Positions 52,416 through 62,084 of a stretch of DNA of 64,000 bases are shown here, piece after piece. Source of the stretch: Butyrivibrio fibrisolvens (lineage in GTDB: Bacteria > Bacillota > Clostridia > Lachnospirales > Lachnospiraceae); the NCBI RefSeq assembly GCF_037113525.1, contig NZ_CP146964.1, forward strand, positions 60,325 to 124,324, given 5' to 3'. How positions within the stretch are numbered: the first letter of the stretch is position 1; each line of letters starts with the position of its first letter. Position numbers and translations under genes: made by a program. The notes under the pieces were generated by a model. That model ran no database searches. It was not told where the DNA came from and saw nothing but the letters and a program-made list of their open reading frames with translations.

Positions 52416-53396
52416 ATGAAAAGAAACAATGTAGTAAACACAATGATTTTTGCTCTTACAACAATGATGTCTGTAGTAACTGTCGCTGGATGTGGAAATA
52501 GTGCAGCTGATAAGGCCAATAGCCCTGAAGAAAGTTCTGAAGGATTTGTTATAGATGAAAGCCTTGCATCAACACCTAAGACAGATACTGTTGCAACAGG
52601 TGATGAGATCGCTGAGCCGCCATATTTTACAAAAGGTGTATATGCTAACTATGCAAGAGAAGCAGAGAATCCACCGAAGACATATTTTTATGTATTTAAC
52701 ACAGAGGATTACGGCTATACAGCAGATGGAGAAAATGACGATATAGGTCTTCCGTTCGATATAACCCAGGAAGAGGGCAAGGTTCTTTTTTCATTCGGTG
52801 GTCAGGATGGCGCTGAAGATACTCTGATCATTACTGGTGCAGAGGGCGGCTTTGTATATGGATATTTTGAGGATATTCCGGAGCGCGAGCTTGTGTTTGA
52901 GCTTGTAAATGGCGCAGAAGCTGATGGTTTCAGTGCTGTGAATTATCTTAATGCAGCAAGCGGCGAAGATCTTGTTTACAACGATGCAAACGGATGGAGC
53001 GTAAAATATGATCCTTCCTGCATTGAAGTAAGCGGCGGAGGCCCTGCAACATTTTTCGTATATACAGGCGAATGTGCAGGAACCAGCATGATATCTGTTA
53101 CATACGATGTTGATATGGATGCAGAAGCTAAGGCTCAGGATCTTGCAAAAGCATATGGCGAAGATGCAACTGTAACTGATTGTATTTTCCCAGGAACAGA
53201 GGATGTTGAAGGATTCTATGTTAATGCAAATCCTGAACAGATGGGCCCTGGCCTCTATGAGTCTTCATTCATAAGAGAATATATGGGCGGATATCTTATA
53301 TTCGAGTTCACAACTCATGTATGCGGTGATGATGCGATTGATATTCCTGTAAGTGATGCCCTTGCATCAATCATTGATAGCCTCTCATTTGAATAA
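52416..53396 (+). CDS. Lipoprotein of unknown function
   Basis: 326 residues with a type II signal peptide ending in VAGC (Cys26). The acidic mature protein has no domain I recognise, and it is beta-rich and rich in Glu/Asp/Gly. It is monocistronic between two terminators. The start behind GGGAG gives a normal signal peptide, and the upstream reading from 52383 does not. Confidence 0.75.
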   Translation: MKRNNVVNTMIFALTTMMSVVTVAGCGNSAADKANSPEESSEGFVIDESLASTPKTDTVATGDEIAEPPYFTKGVYANYAREAENPPKTYFYVFNTEDYGYTADGENDDIGLPFDITQEEGKVLFSFGGQDGAEDTLIITGAEGGFVYGYFEDIPERELVFELVNGAEADGFSAVNYLNAASGEDLVYNDANGWSVKYDPSCIEVSGGGPATFFVYTGECAGTSMISVTYDVDMDAEAKAQDLAKAYGEDATVTDCIFPGTEDVEGFYVNANPEQMGPGLYESSFIREYMGGYLIFEFTTHVCGDDAIDIPVSDALASIIDSLSFE

Positions 53397-53536
53397 AATC
53401 AATAGAATTCTGCAATCATAAAGAGCCAATCTTAAGGAGATCTCTTGGAATCTTCTAAAAACAGATGTTATCTATTAGTATAAAAAGACGCATCAAAAGG
53501 CACCTTTAGGTACATACTGATAGTAAAGATATAATG

Positions 53537-53575
53537 CACCAGGTATAGGTGGGATGGCTATGCCTGGTGTTTCTA
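53537..53575 (+). terminator. Intrinsic terminator after the lipoprotein gene
   Basis: A 12-bp stem with one wobble (CACCAGGTATAG / CTATGCCTGGTG) is followed by TTTCT. Confidence 0.75.
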
Positions 53576-53590
53576 TGATAAAATTTAAAT

Positions 53591-54886
53591 ATGGGAATCG
53601 ATATGAGTAATCCAAATGTTCAGACAATAATCGCGCTCAATATGGCGCTCATATTGCAGCTTGTAGGTGTTGTGACGGCTGTTCTTATCGATCCTTACGT
53701 CAAAAAAGAAAACAGACGTAGGGCTTATCTTATTGCGCTTATTGTTGCTTATCTGATCATAGAGCCGCAGATAAGCGAGCCATATGGTCGCGAACTTTTT
53801 GGAACCCATGTAGCGTTGGGGTTTACTATAACATCCTGTATCAGTTACATAGTAAGAGTGTTCGTTCTATATCTGTTTATCAGGCTTTCCGGCAACGACT
53901 GGGGGCTTAAATATCTTTTTAGTATAGTTCTAATAAATACAATTATCTGTCTGACTCCTTTATTTGCTCCTTGGGTATTTAAGTTTACGGAGACTGGTCG
54001 CTGGGTTAGAGGACCGCTTGGTCTGGCTCCGTTTGTAACAAGTTTTATCCTGATATTGTGGCTTGTCATAGGAGCTTTTATCAAATATAGAGGCCTTAGG
54101 CGAGCAGAAAGCCTTGTGCCTGCTATAATCGCGATCATTGTCGCAATAGCTGTTTTCATGGACCTGTCACTTACATATAATCCTCCGGTGTCTTTCCTTA
54201 CTGTGGCGATAACTGAGAGCACGGTATTTTTCTACATCTGGATGCATCTTCAGTTTGTTAGGGAACATGAGGATGCCGTTAAGGCAGAGCAGAGGATCAA
54301 GATCATGATATCGCAGATCCAGCCTCACTTTTTGTTCAACGCCCTCTCTACCATTCAGGCGCTGACTGAGACTGACCCTGAGAGAGCTTCTAAAGTAATA
54401 GAAGAGTTCGCTGTATATCTGAGGCAGAACATCAATTCTCTCAATCAGGATTCCCTTATCCCTGTGAAAAAAGAAATTGAGCACACCAGAGCCTATTCTG
54501 ACATAGAGCAGGTCAGATTCCCGTCTATACGTATTGAATATGATATAGCTGATGAGAACTTTCTCATTCCGCCGCTTACTATTCAGCCAATGGTTGAAAA
54601 TGCAATCCGTCATGGTGTAAGAGGAAAGAAACACGGCTGGGTATCAGTAAGTACCTATCTGGATGGAGAAACACATGTTATTGTAATCTGCGATAACGGA
54701 AAAGGTTTTGATGTAGATAAGATGATGGAAGCTACTGAAAAAGGTGATCATATAGGTGTTCGAAACGTAAGAGACAGGATTGAGAGTATGACTGGTGGAA
54801 CCTTCTCCTTGGAAAGTGTGGTAGGAGAGGGCACGACTATTACTATTAGAATACCTGTCAGAGCGGATGATGTTGAATTCGAATAA
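53591..54886 (+). CDS. LytS/YehU-type sensor histidine kinase
   Basis: 431 residues. Six or seven membrane helices (about 15-215) resemble the 7TM sensor input. The catalytic part has QPHFLFNALSTIQAL (His of the H-box), NAIRHGVRG and DNGKGFD, as in the His_kinase (LytS) family. ATG 53603 is an alternative start. It is followed 129 bp later by a response regulator on the same strand, most likely its partner. Confidence 0.9.
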   Translation: MGIDMSNPNVQTIIALNMALILQLVGVVTAVLIDPYVKKENRRRAYLIALIVAYLIIEPQISEPYGRELFGTHVALGFTITSCISYIVRVFVLYLFIRLSGNDWGLKYLFSIVLINTIICLTPLFAPWVFKFTETGRWVRGPLGLAPFVTSFILILWLVIGAFIKYRGLRRAESLVPAIIAIIVAIAVFMDLSLTYNPPVSFLTVAITESTVFFYIWMHLQFVREHEDAVKAEQRIKIMISQIQPHFLFNALSTIQALTETDPERASKVIEEFAVYLRQNINSLNQDSLIPVKKEIEHTRAYSDIEQVRFPSIRIEYDIADENFLIPPLTIQPMVENAIRHGVRGKKHGWVSVSTYLDGETHVIVICDNGKGFDVDKMMEATEKGDHIGVRNVRDRIESMTGGTFSLESVVGEGTTITIRIPVRADDVEFE

Positions 54887-55015
54887 AAAATGAATTTAAA
54901 TTATAGAAATACGCATTCACTGTGTATTTTGTGAGTTGATGAATTGGTGGATAATAAAGCCTTAGTTACATGATTATTGAATCTATGATTTACGGATATA
55001 AATGGGTGATAATTG

Positions 55016-55837
55016 ATGAATGCTATATGTGTTGACGATGAGGCATTGATCCTTACAAGGACAGTTAATCTGGTAAAGAAAACTAAATTATTTGAAAATG
55101 TTGAGTCGTTCATGGACCCATATGATGCTATAGATTATCTGGATTCGGCTTCTGTAACGCTTGCACTCCTTGATATAGATATGCCTCAAATGGGTGGACT
55201 GGAGCTTGCTCAAAAACTTAAGGAGAAGAATCCGGATATCAAAGTGATCTTTTTGACAGGATATTCTGAATATGCAGTTGATGCTTACGCTCTGCATGCT
55301 ACAGGATATCTTCTTAAGCCTATAAGCTATGATAAGCTTGTGTCTGAGCTTGAATATGCTTTGCAGACAGCAGGATCTGCTACAGAATCAGGCACTAAAT
55401 CTAAAGATGTGCCAAGAGTTAAAGTAGAAACTTTCGGATATTTCAATATCCTTGTAGACGGCAAGCTTGTAGCCTTTAAACGCAATAAGGCCAAAGAACT
55501 GATCGCATGCCTTGTTGACCGCCGCGGACAGTTTGTCTCCAGAAAAGATATTTTTTATATATTGTGGGAAGATGATGACTACGACAGAGCAAAGCAGAAG
55601 TATCTTGACACTATAATACGAAGCCTTAAAGATACGCTTGAAGAGTACGGTATCTCAGATATTTTTGAGATCGAAAGCGGCCAGATGCGAATAGTAGCCG
55701 ACAAGATCGATTGCGACCTCTTTAAATTTCTTAATAAAGATAAAGCTGCTATGAACAGCTTTACGGGAGAGTACATGAGCTCCTATACCTGGGCCAGCGA
55801 AACAGAAGGGTATCTAACAGAGATGATGGAGATTTGA
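55016..55837 (+). CDS. Response regulator with SARP-like winged-helix output domain
   Basis: 273 residues. The receiver has Asp53 (LLDIDMPQMGG) and LKPISY. The output half (about 135-235) has FGYFNILVDGKLVAF and RNKAKELIACLVDRRGQ, the same kind of domain as in the regulator at 36346. It pairs with the LytS-like kinase upstream. TTG 55013 precedes but ATG 55016 is preferred, behind GGGTGAT. Its target genes are unknown. Confidence 0.9.
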   Translation: MNAICVDDEALILTRTVNLVKKTKLFENVESFMDPYDAIDYLDSASVTLALLDIDMPQMGGLELAQKLKEKNPDIKVIFLTGYSEYAVDAYALHATGYLLKPISYDKLVSELEYALQTAGSATESGTKSKDVPRVKVETFGYFNILVDGKLVAFKRNKAKELIACLVDRRGQFVSRKDIFYILWEDDDYDRAKQKYLDTIIRSLKDTLEEYGISDIFEIESGQMRIVADKIDCDLFKFLNKDKAAMNSFTGEYMSSYTWASETEGYLTEMMEI

Positions 55838-55944
55838 TCTTCATCATCTTTTTCTATCCCTGCTAGATATAAAACAAAATATTTTTATATGCCTGAAAAG
55901 ATATGAACTTTAAGAGCCTTTGTAATGCCAGAATAAGTTTGACT

Positions 55945-56709
55945 TCATAAACCCTTATAATGCTTAGATAGATATAAAGATAGTAGGAATAGACCTATTG
56001 TTTCTGTTATGTGATATATCATGGATGTCCATACGATGCCTATTTCGCGACCCATGAGATATACGGTCTGCATCTGTATCGATGCAAAAGAAATAAGGAA
56101 TACTAAAAGTATTGCCATAGATGATAATTTTAAGAAACGATCATTTAAAAAGATTCCCGTCATAACAACGCCCAGTAGGATGGCGGAGAGAATTTCAATA
56201 TACTTAAATCCGTGGGTCATGTTGTAAAGCATTACGAATGTCCCGTCTGTCATGCCTTCTCCAAGAGAAAGAGCATCCATCAGAATTCCAATAAATCTCC
56301 TGTACATGATCGAAGTGAAAACGTAGATGAGTTCGGCCCCTACAAAAATAACAGCCCAAAGCTGAAAGAGTCTGTTTATCGAGGATATAGATAGGGAAGC
56401 AAGCTTATCTCCAAGATATTCTTTCTGAAGATTCTCCATGTCTTTTCTGTCATCTTTTTCAACCAGGCTTAAATAGTGATTTAGTTTCTTATATGCGTGA
56501 AAGAATATCAGTGTGATTATGACTATCTGTAAGGCTGATACAGCCAACTGAGAGCGCCACAACACGATATCAAGCATGTCAGGAGTTAACGAATTGTTAC
56601 TTTTTACAACAAAACGTATAACGCCTTCACAGAGTGCTGCAATTATTTTGGTGATTGCAGTCAACAGTATGGCATTGGATAATATGTGTTTTTTGATGTT
56701 TATATACAT
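55945..56709 (-). CDS. Hypothetical polytopic membrane protein
   Basis: 254 residues with about six membrane helices and one helical, charged loop in the middle (about 75-105). I recognise no family. It is monocistronic and convergent with the response-regulator gene. Membrane topology is the only support for function. Confidence 0.65.
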   Translation of the reverse strand: MYINIKKHILSNAILLTAITKIIAALCEGVIRFVVKSNNSLTPDMLDIVLWRSQLAVSALQIVIITLIFFHAYKKLNHYLSLVEKDDRKDMENLQKEYLGDKLASLSISSINRLFQLWAVIFVGAELIYVFTSIMYRRFIGILMDALSLGEGMTDGTFVMLYNMTHGFKYIEILSAILLGVVMTGIFLNDRFLKLSSMAILLVFLISFASIQMQTVYLMGREIGIVWTSMIYHITETIGLFLLSLYLSKHYKGL

Positions 56710-56828
56710 GGATGCTCCCTTGAATAGTATTTAATTAATCTTACCATATTTGAATTTTATACTGAAGTTGCCAGGGAGTAGTGCCAGGGTTGTCCATTTT
56801 CATAAATGATGCCAATAAATGATCTTTC

Positions 56829-56858
56829 GGGAGTCCGATTTTTCGGGCTCCCTTTTTT
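56829..56858 (+). terminator. Orphan intrinsic terminator
   Basis: A 10-bp stem with one wobble (GGGAGTCCGA / TCGGGCTCCC) is followed by TTTTTT, with no intact gene upstream on this strand, so it may be left from a lost gene. Confidence 0.75.
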
Positions 56859-56861
56859 GTA

Positions 56862-56991
56862 CATTGGCAACCTTGATGTAAAAGTTTTTCACTCAGCTTG
56901 CCATTTATGGTCGATTTTTCATGGAGTTTGCCAACGAAAGGAGATTTTACATGAGTTTTGCCAATGATGGGCGAAATCAGGACTTCATGAG
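56862..56991. repeat. Degenerate TTGCCA-based repeats, insertion-end-like
   Basis: Three direct units of about 30 bp: CTTGCCATTTATGG... (56897-56926), TTTGCCAACGAAAGG... (56927-56955) and TTTTGCCAATGATGG... (56956-56991), each ending in CATG[G]AG. A similar motif is inverted at 56862. Similar motifs occur at 56766-56822. Multiple terminal repeats of this kind are seen at IS21-like ends, so this may be the remnant of a lost element. Nothing else is recognisable in 56992-57195 apart from the AraC terminator. Confidence 0.5.
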
Positions 56992-57155
56992 CCAGTAGAA
57001 CTCGTGTATTCCGACAGATTTCTGAGGATACAGTTTAAAGAAAAGAAGGACTGAATATTTATTTGCTTTTTTCGAGTAAAACAGTATTTTGTTATATGTG
57101 CAGAAAAAGCATATCATCGGTTATATCGGAACATAATTATTGGAAAAAATATACC

Positions 57156-57187
57156 GGTCTTACCATTATGATTACAATGGTAAGACC
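57156..57187 (-). terminator. Intrinsic terminator of the AraC-type gene
   Basis: A 12-bp perfect stem (GGTCTTACCATT / AATGGTAAGACC). On the minus strand it is followed by GGTATATTTTTT, just past the regulator stop. Confidence 0.85.
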
Positions 57188-57195
57188 TCTTTGTT

Positions 57196-58260
57196 TTATG
57201 GTGAAATATGTTTTGCCCGGTATTCCTTTGGAGTCATATGATACTGTTTTTCGAATAGAGAGTAAAAATGTGTCCGGTTGGAGAATTGCAGGTTCTGTGC
57301 AATTGAAGAGATGGATTCCTTTGTGTTTACAAGATCCATTGCTGCTTTTCGCAAGCAGAAGGTCATTCCATAGTCGTAAAGGCACATACCTGTAAATTTA
57401 TTCACTATTCTATTAAGGTAATCTCCGCTGTAATTAAGTACTTTCTCAAGCTCTGAACGGGTTACTCGTCCATTTCTTTCCGTCATAAGGTGTTCGACAC
57501 GGCTAAACAGGAGCTGATCATTTCCCATACCCATTTCTACTTCGGTGCAGTGGTAATTGTCTGTGCTTGAAATAAAGTAAAGCAGTTCAGATAACAGGCT
57601 TCTCATCTTATATGAAGATCCAAAGTGAGGAAACATCATTGTGTTCAGCATTTCGGTTGAAAGATTCTTTAACTGCTCAAAGCCGGTAGCCTTTGCGAAA
57701 GCGGGTATCATATCCAGATATGCTTTCCGATCAGGATTATCGAGATCTGAAATGATAAAACTGTATAGGTTGCTCTTCATAAAATCCTTTTCAGAATGAA
57801 AAGAAGAGTGTTCTGCAACCGTTAACAGTTCACCAATCATACTGGTTGACAGTCCTACGAACAGGATGCTTGACTCTGTATCAAAATTTTCTGCATGTCG
57901 TATGCCTCTATTTATGAGACAGCATGTGCCGGCAGGGTATTTGTAGTCTATATCTTCTATGCGCTGCGTCACAGTTCCACTCAGAACTATCATGATTTCG
58001 TAATAATCGTGGAAATGAAGGGGATGATCATGAAATGCTTTGTCATGGCCTTGAAAAGAATCCCTGGCGTAAAAGGATTCATCTTCTGAAAATGTTATTG
58101 AGTTCATATAATCATCTTCTTCGGTACCGCTACAGAATTCATATGTGATCTGGTAGGGCAGCTTTAACTGATAATAGTTTGAATCGCTGCCAGTATTTAT
58201 GCTGAATGACGCGTTTGGTTTTGCACTTGTTATATAGTCTTTGGATACTTCTCTTAACAT
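57196..58260 (-). CDS. AraC-family transcriptional regulator
   Basis: 354 residues. A cupin-like N-terminal half (HFHDYYEIMIVLSGT, then GTCCLINRGIRH) binds a ligand. The C-terminal 90 residues are a double helix-turn-helix (YSGDYLNRIVNKFTG, then SISSIAQNLQFSNRTHFYSL). It is divergent from the ABC/galactanase operon and is its likely activator, in response to a galactan fragment. Confidence 0.92.
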   Translation of the reverse strand: MLREVSKDYITSAKPNASFSINTGSDSNYYQLKLPYQITYEFCSGTEEDDYMNSITFSEDESFYARDSFQGHDKAFHDHPLHFHDYYEIMIVLSGTVTQRIEDIDYKYPAGTCCLINRGIRHAENFDTESSILFVGLSTSMIGELLTVAEHSSFHSEKDFMKSNLYSFIISDLDNPDRKAYLDMIPAFAKATGFEQLKNLSTEMLNTMMFPHFGSSYKMRSLLSELLYFISSTDNYHCTEVEMGMGNDQLLFSRVEHLMTERNGRVTRSELEKVLNYSGDYLNRIVNKFTGMCLYDYGMTFCLRKAAMDLVNTKESISSIAQNLQFSNRTHFYSLFEKQYHMTPKEYRAKHISP

Positions 58261-58409
58261 AATTGTCTCCTAATCATTCCCATATATGTTACAAATTTTA
58301 CCACCAAAGTCGTTTCGTGTCATTGTTTGTCCTTTTGACGAACGATAAAATCAAAACATATCAAAGAGCTTGAAACGCTGATATTACTGAATTTAGGAGG
58401 AGTTTGACC

Positions 58410-59333
58410 ATGGGGAGAGGAGAATATCTGATTAAGAATCTGAAACGGCATTGGATGTTATTGCTGATGCTTTTACCGGCACTCATATATGTCATAGTTT
58501 TCAGCTACATCCCAATGACTGGCATAGTTATGGCGTTTAAGAAGTATCAATATAATGGGGGCATATACTTTTCACCATGGAATGGGCTGAGTAATTTCAA
58601 GGCACTCTTTATATCAGGAAAACTTCTGCAGGTAACAAGGAACACGCTTTTGTACAATGTAGCATTCATCTTTTTTGGAGTTGTATTCGAAATGGGAAGC
58701 GCCATCCTTCTGAATGAGATCATCAACAAACTGTTTAAGAAGACGGTGCAGTCCCTTATGTTTCTTCCATACTTCATCAGCTGGGTTGTGGCAGGAGCAA
58801 TAATCTATAACGTCTTTAACTACGAGCGCGGCGTATTCAACAATATCGTAACATCTTTTGGAGGAACGCCTTTTGACATTTATAACACGCCGGGGGCATG
58901 GCCCTTTGTCCTGATATTCCTTAAGCTGTGGAAGCAGACAGGATATGGATCAGTAGTATATCTCGCAGCAATTACAGGAATGGATCAGGAAATGTTTGAA
59001 GCTGCATCAATCGATGGTGCTTCTGCATGGCAGAAGATCAAATACCTTACAATTCCTTCCCTCCGTCCCACGATGATGATCCTGGTACTTCTTGGTATCG
59101 GAAACATCTTCCGCGGTGATTTCGGGTTGTTCTACCAGACCGTAAAGAGCAGCGCACTCCTTCAGCCGATGACTGATGTTATCGACACCTATGTCTTCCG
59201 GTTGCTCATAGACAATGGAAATGTAGGAGTGTCTGCAGCGGCTGGACTGTACCAGTCAGTTCTTTGCTTTATCACGATTATGGTATGCAATAAGCTGGTG
59301 AAAAAAGCCAATCCGGATTATGCACTTTATTAA
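58410..59333 (+). CDS. Carbohydrate ABC transporter permease (LplB type)
   Basis: 307 residues with six membrane helices and the permease loop EAASIDGA. AGAIIYNVFNYERGVFN and VVYLAAITGMDQEMF are typical of the LplB/UgpA group. ATG 58410 follows AGGAGGAG (the TTG 58404 inside the site is rejected). It forms the membrane pair with the next gene, 12 bases on. No ATPase lies here, so it must use a shared MsmK-type subunit. Confidence 0.93.
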   Translation: MGRGEYLIKNLKRHWMLLLMLLPALIYVIVFSYIPMTGIVMAFKKYQYNGGIYFSPWNGLSNFKALFISGKLLQVTRNTLLYNVAFIFFGVVFEMGSAILLNEIINKLFKKTVQSLMFLPYFISWVVAGAIIYNVFNYERGVFNNIVTSFGGTPFDIYNTPGAWPFVLIFLKLWKQTGYGSVVYLAAITGMDQEMFEAASIDGASAWQKIKYLTIPSLRPTMMILVLLGIGNIFRGDFGLFYQTVKSSALLQPMTDVIDTYVFRLLIDNGNVGVSAAAGLYQSVLCFITIMVCNKLVKKANPDYALY

Positions 59334-59345
59334 GGGAGGTAATAA

Positions 59346-60317
59346 ATGTCTGCTGAAACCATCAGCCTTACCGAAGGCACAATAAATGAAGAACAGAAAC
59401 TGTCTGATAAGACAGTGATAAGAAAGAAAAAGAAAATAAGCAGCGATCAGCTCTCAGTAAATATTGTGGGGGCAATTGCAGTAGGAATATTCGCACTTAT
59501 ATGTGTGATCCCTTTCTACCTGATAATAGTTGCGTCATTTACCAGTGAAACCTCACTGATAAGAGATGGATATCCTATTTTGCCAAGGCTTTCAGAACTT
59601 AGCTTGCAGAGCTACGCATTGTGTTTAAAGAATCCTACAGCGATTCTTAAGGCATATGGGATGACAATAAGCGTTACGGTAATAGGAACTTTTCTTTCTG
59701 TGATGCTTGCTACGATGACGGGATATGTACTTAGCAGAAAGGATTTTCCGTGGAGAAACCAGTTTTCGTTTTTCTTCTTCTTCACAACATTGTTTAATGG
59801 TGGCCTCGTGCCATGGTACCTGATGTGCACACGTTATCTTAATTTCAAGAACAGTATTGTGGGGCTTATCCTTCCGCTGATGTTCTCCGTGTGGAACATG
59901 ATCATTGCAAAATCATTTATGACAGGAATTCCTGCAGAGATTTCGGAATCCGCAAAGATAGATGGTGCAAATGACATAACCATATTTGCAAAACTTATAT
60001 TGCCACTAAGTAAGCCCCTTATCGCAACGCTTTCTCTTTTTGCAGCACTGGCATACTGGAACGATTGGTACAACTGCATGCTGTTTGTGACAAATGAGGA
60101 TATGTTTACATTGCAGTATTACCTTCAGAGAATCCTTGGAAGCGCAGAAGCGATGAGGATTGTTGCTGAAAAATCAGGTATTGCGCTTCCTTCAATTCCA
60201 CTTGAGGGAATGAAAATGGCAATGACCATAATTGCGACAGGACCAATAGTACTTCTTTATCCGTTTGTGCAGAGATATTTTGTCAAAGGACTTACCATCG
60301 GAGCTGTTAAAGGCTGA
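59346..60317 (+). CDS. Carbohydrate ABC transporter permease (LplC/YtcP type)
   Basis: 323 residues with six membrane helices. ESAKIDGANDITIFAKLILP is the EAA loop, and NDWYNCMLFVTNEDMFTLQYYLQ is typical of the C-subunit. An N-terminal charged segment of about 40 residues precedes the first helix. It starts behind GGGAGG. Confidence 0.93.
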   Translation: MSAETISLTEGTINEEQKLSDKTVIRKKKKISSDQLSVNIVGAIAVGIFALICVIPFYLIIVASFTSETSLIRDGYPILPRLSELSLQSYALCLKNPTAILKAYGMTISVTVIGTFLSVMLATMTGYVLSRKDFPWRNQFSFFFFFTTLFNGGLVPWYLMCTRYLNFKNSIVGLILPLMFSVWNMIIAKSFMTGIPAEISESAKIDGANDITIFAKLILPLSKPLIATLSLFAALAYWNDWYNCMLFVTNEDMFTLQYYLQRILGSAEAMRIVAEKSGIALPSIPLEGMKMAMTIIATGPIVLLYPFVQRYFVKGLTIGAVKG

Positions 60318-60375
60318 TATTACGAAACTGAGTGTAACCGGGGAGAGTAATAGAGAATAAAAGGAGGATATTCTA

Positions 60376-62016
60376 ATGAAAAAGAAGGTATTATCAATTG
60401 TGCTGAGTATGGCAATGACAGCTAACATCCTTGCAGGATGTGGCTCAGCAGCAGGCAATGCGCAGTCCGGAGCAAACACAGGGGATACAGTCATTGCTGA
60501 TGAAGCAACAGCAACGGCAGGGGCTGTGTCACTTGAAGGGCTCCCTGCGGCTATAGGAGAAGGTATCGTAAAAGCTACACCAGAAATGTATAAAGATGTG
60601 GATCTGTCTAAGCATAAGACTGTAAACATCACACTCATAGGAGATACTCCTACAGCTTGGAGTGATGTCCTTGCTAAAACAAATGAGTATCTTGAGCCAT
60701 TTAATACTGATGTTGAGGTGAGTTTTTTAAGCTGGTCAGATTATCAGCAGATGTATTCACTTACACTTACAGGCGGGCAGGTTGACCTTATCTTTACTGC
60801 ACCATGGTGCTTTATGTATACGGAAGCTGCAAAGGGATCTTTCTATGTTCTTGATAATGCCTTTGTAGCAAAGAACATGCCACTTACAAATAAATATCAG
60901 GCACCGGAAAGCTGGGATGAAACTACTATTTCAGGTCAGATGATAGCTGTTCCGTCAAACCAGGCTTCTCCAATGGGAAAGATTGTTGCTATAAGACAGG
61001 ATCTTGCAGATAAATATGGAATCAGTTCTCTTAATAACTGGAACGACTATATGAATTTTGTAAAGACCATCGCTGAAAAAGAGACACCTGAAAGCGGTAT
61101 CTATGCTCTTGCAGCTGCCGGTGACAATAACGAGCTTTGGGATGTTTACAGACAGCAGGAGGATACATTCCTTGCTCTGGACAGTGATTACTTTGATCTT
61201 ATCTACAATTATAAAAAAGGTGAATTACCTGATGCTTCAGATATAAAGCTTGTTTATGAGACAGATCTTTTCAAAGAATATGCAAAAGATATGAAAGAAC
61301 TTGCAGATGCTGGGGCATGGAGCAGAAGTGCACTTACAAATACGGTTACAGATGATGATGCATTCGGAAATCTTCAGGGCGCGTCAATCGCATGGAATAC
61401 ATCAGTATTTACCTACATCGAGCAGGCAGAGCAGACAGATGGCGTTGTAGGAGCAGCATATGATCTTACAAAGAACAACCTTGTGGGCTGTGAGAATTAT
61501 TCAAATAATGACATGGCAATAGCTGCAGGAAGTGCTGACCCTGCAAGAGCTGCTATGGTACTTGATATTTTAAAGTGCGATACATATATAAATCATCTCT
61601 GGATACTTGGTGTTGAAGGCGAGCACTATACTGTAAATGACGCCGGAGAGTATACAGAAACAGATAAGGCAGGCGACTTTCCAGCATATGCAATATCTGC
61701 ATCATGGGCTATCAAAAATGGAGACCTTAAAGAAGCTGGCGAAGACCCAAGAGCAACAGAAGTAACTGACAGCTGGGAAGAGAGAGTAGTAAGTAATCCT
61801 ACAGTAACATTTGTTTTTGACGATTCAAATGTGGCAGATTATAAAGCTGCGGTAGGCACAGTACTTAAGGATTACGTTCCAATGCTTGAGCTTGGGCTTG
61901 TAGATGACGTTGATGCCACAATAGAAAAGATGATCAAGGAATGCTATGACTCCGGACTGCAGAATGTTCTTGATGAATTTGATGCTCAGTACGAGGCATG
62001 GAAAGCAACAAGATAA
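60376..62016 (+). CDS. Sugar-binding lipoprotein of the ABC transporter (LipO-like, DUF3502 C-terminus)
   Basis: 546 residues. The signal peptide ends in LAGC (Cys22), and a Thr/Ala/Gly-rich linker follows. The binding-protein fold (TPTAWSDVLAKTNEYLE, then LTGGQVDLIFTAPWCF) continues to a C-terminal region of the DUF3502 kind (VFDDSNVADYKAAVGTVLKD). It delivers an oligosaccharide to the two permeases upstream. Given the GH53 enzyme next door, a galacto-oligosaccharide is the best guess. Confidence 0.9.
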   Translation: MKKKVLSIVLSMAMTANILAGCGSAAGNAQSGANTGDTVIADEATATAGAVSLEGLPAAIGEGIVKATPEMYKDVDLSKHKTVNITLIGDTPTAWSDVLAKTNEYLEPFNTDVEVSFLSWSDYQQMYSLTLTGGQVDLIFTAPWCFMYTEAAKGSFYVLDNAFVAKNMPLTNKYQAPESWDETTISGQMIAVPSNQASPMGKIVAIRQDLADKYGISSLNNWNDYMNFVKTIAEKETPESGIYALAAAGDNNELWDVYRQQEDTFLALDSDYFDLIYNYKKGELPDASDIKLVYETDLFKEYAKDMKELADAGAWSRSALTNTVTDDDAFGNLQGASIAWNTSVFTYIEQAEQTDGVVGAAYDLTKNNLVGCENYSNNDMAIAAGSADPARAAMVLDILKCDTYINHLWILGVEGEHYTVNDAGEYTETDKAGDFPAYAISASWAIKNGDLKEAGEDPRATEVTDSWEERVVSNPTVTFVFDDSNVADYKAAVGTVLKDYVPMLELGLVDDVDATIEKMIKECYDSGLQNVLDEFDAQYEAWKATR

Positions 62017-62026
62017 GATAAAAATG

Positions 62027-62056
62027 GGAAAAGCCGCTGTTAGATGCGGCTTTTCC
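62027..62056 (+). terminator. Stem-loop between the binding protein and galactanase genes
   Basis: An 11-bp perfect stem (GGAAAAGCCGC / GCGGCTTTTCC) is followed by AAATAT rather than a T-run. It probably protects the abundant binding-protein mRNA or limits read-through to the galactanase gene. Confidence 0.6.
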
Positions 62057-62084
62057 AAATATAAAACATAAGGGATTATGCGTG

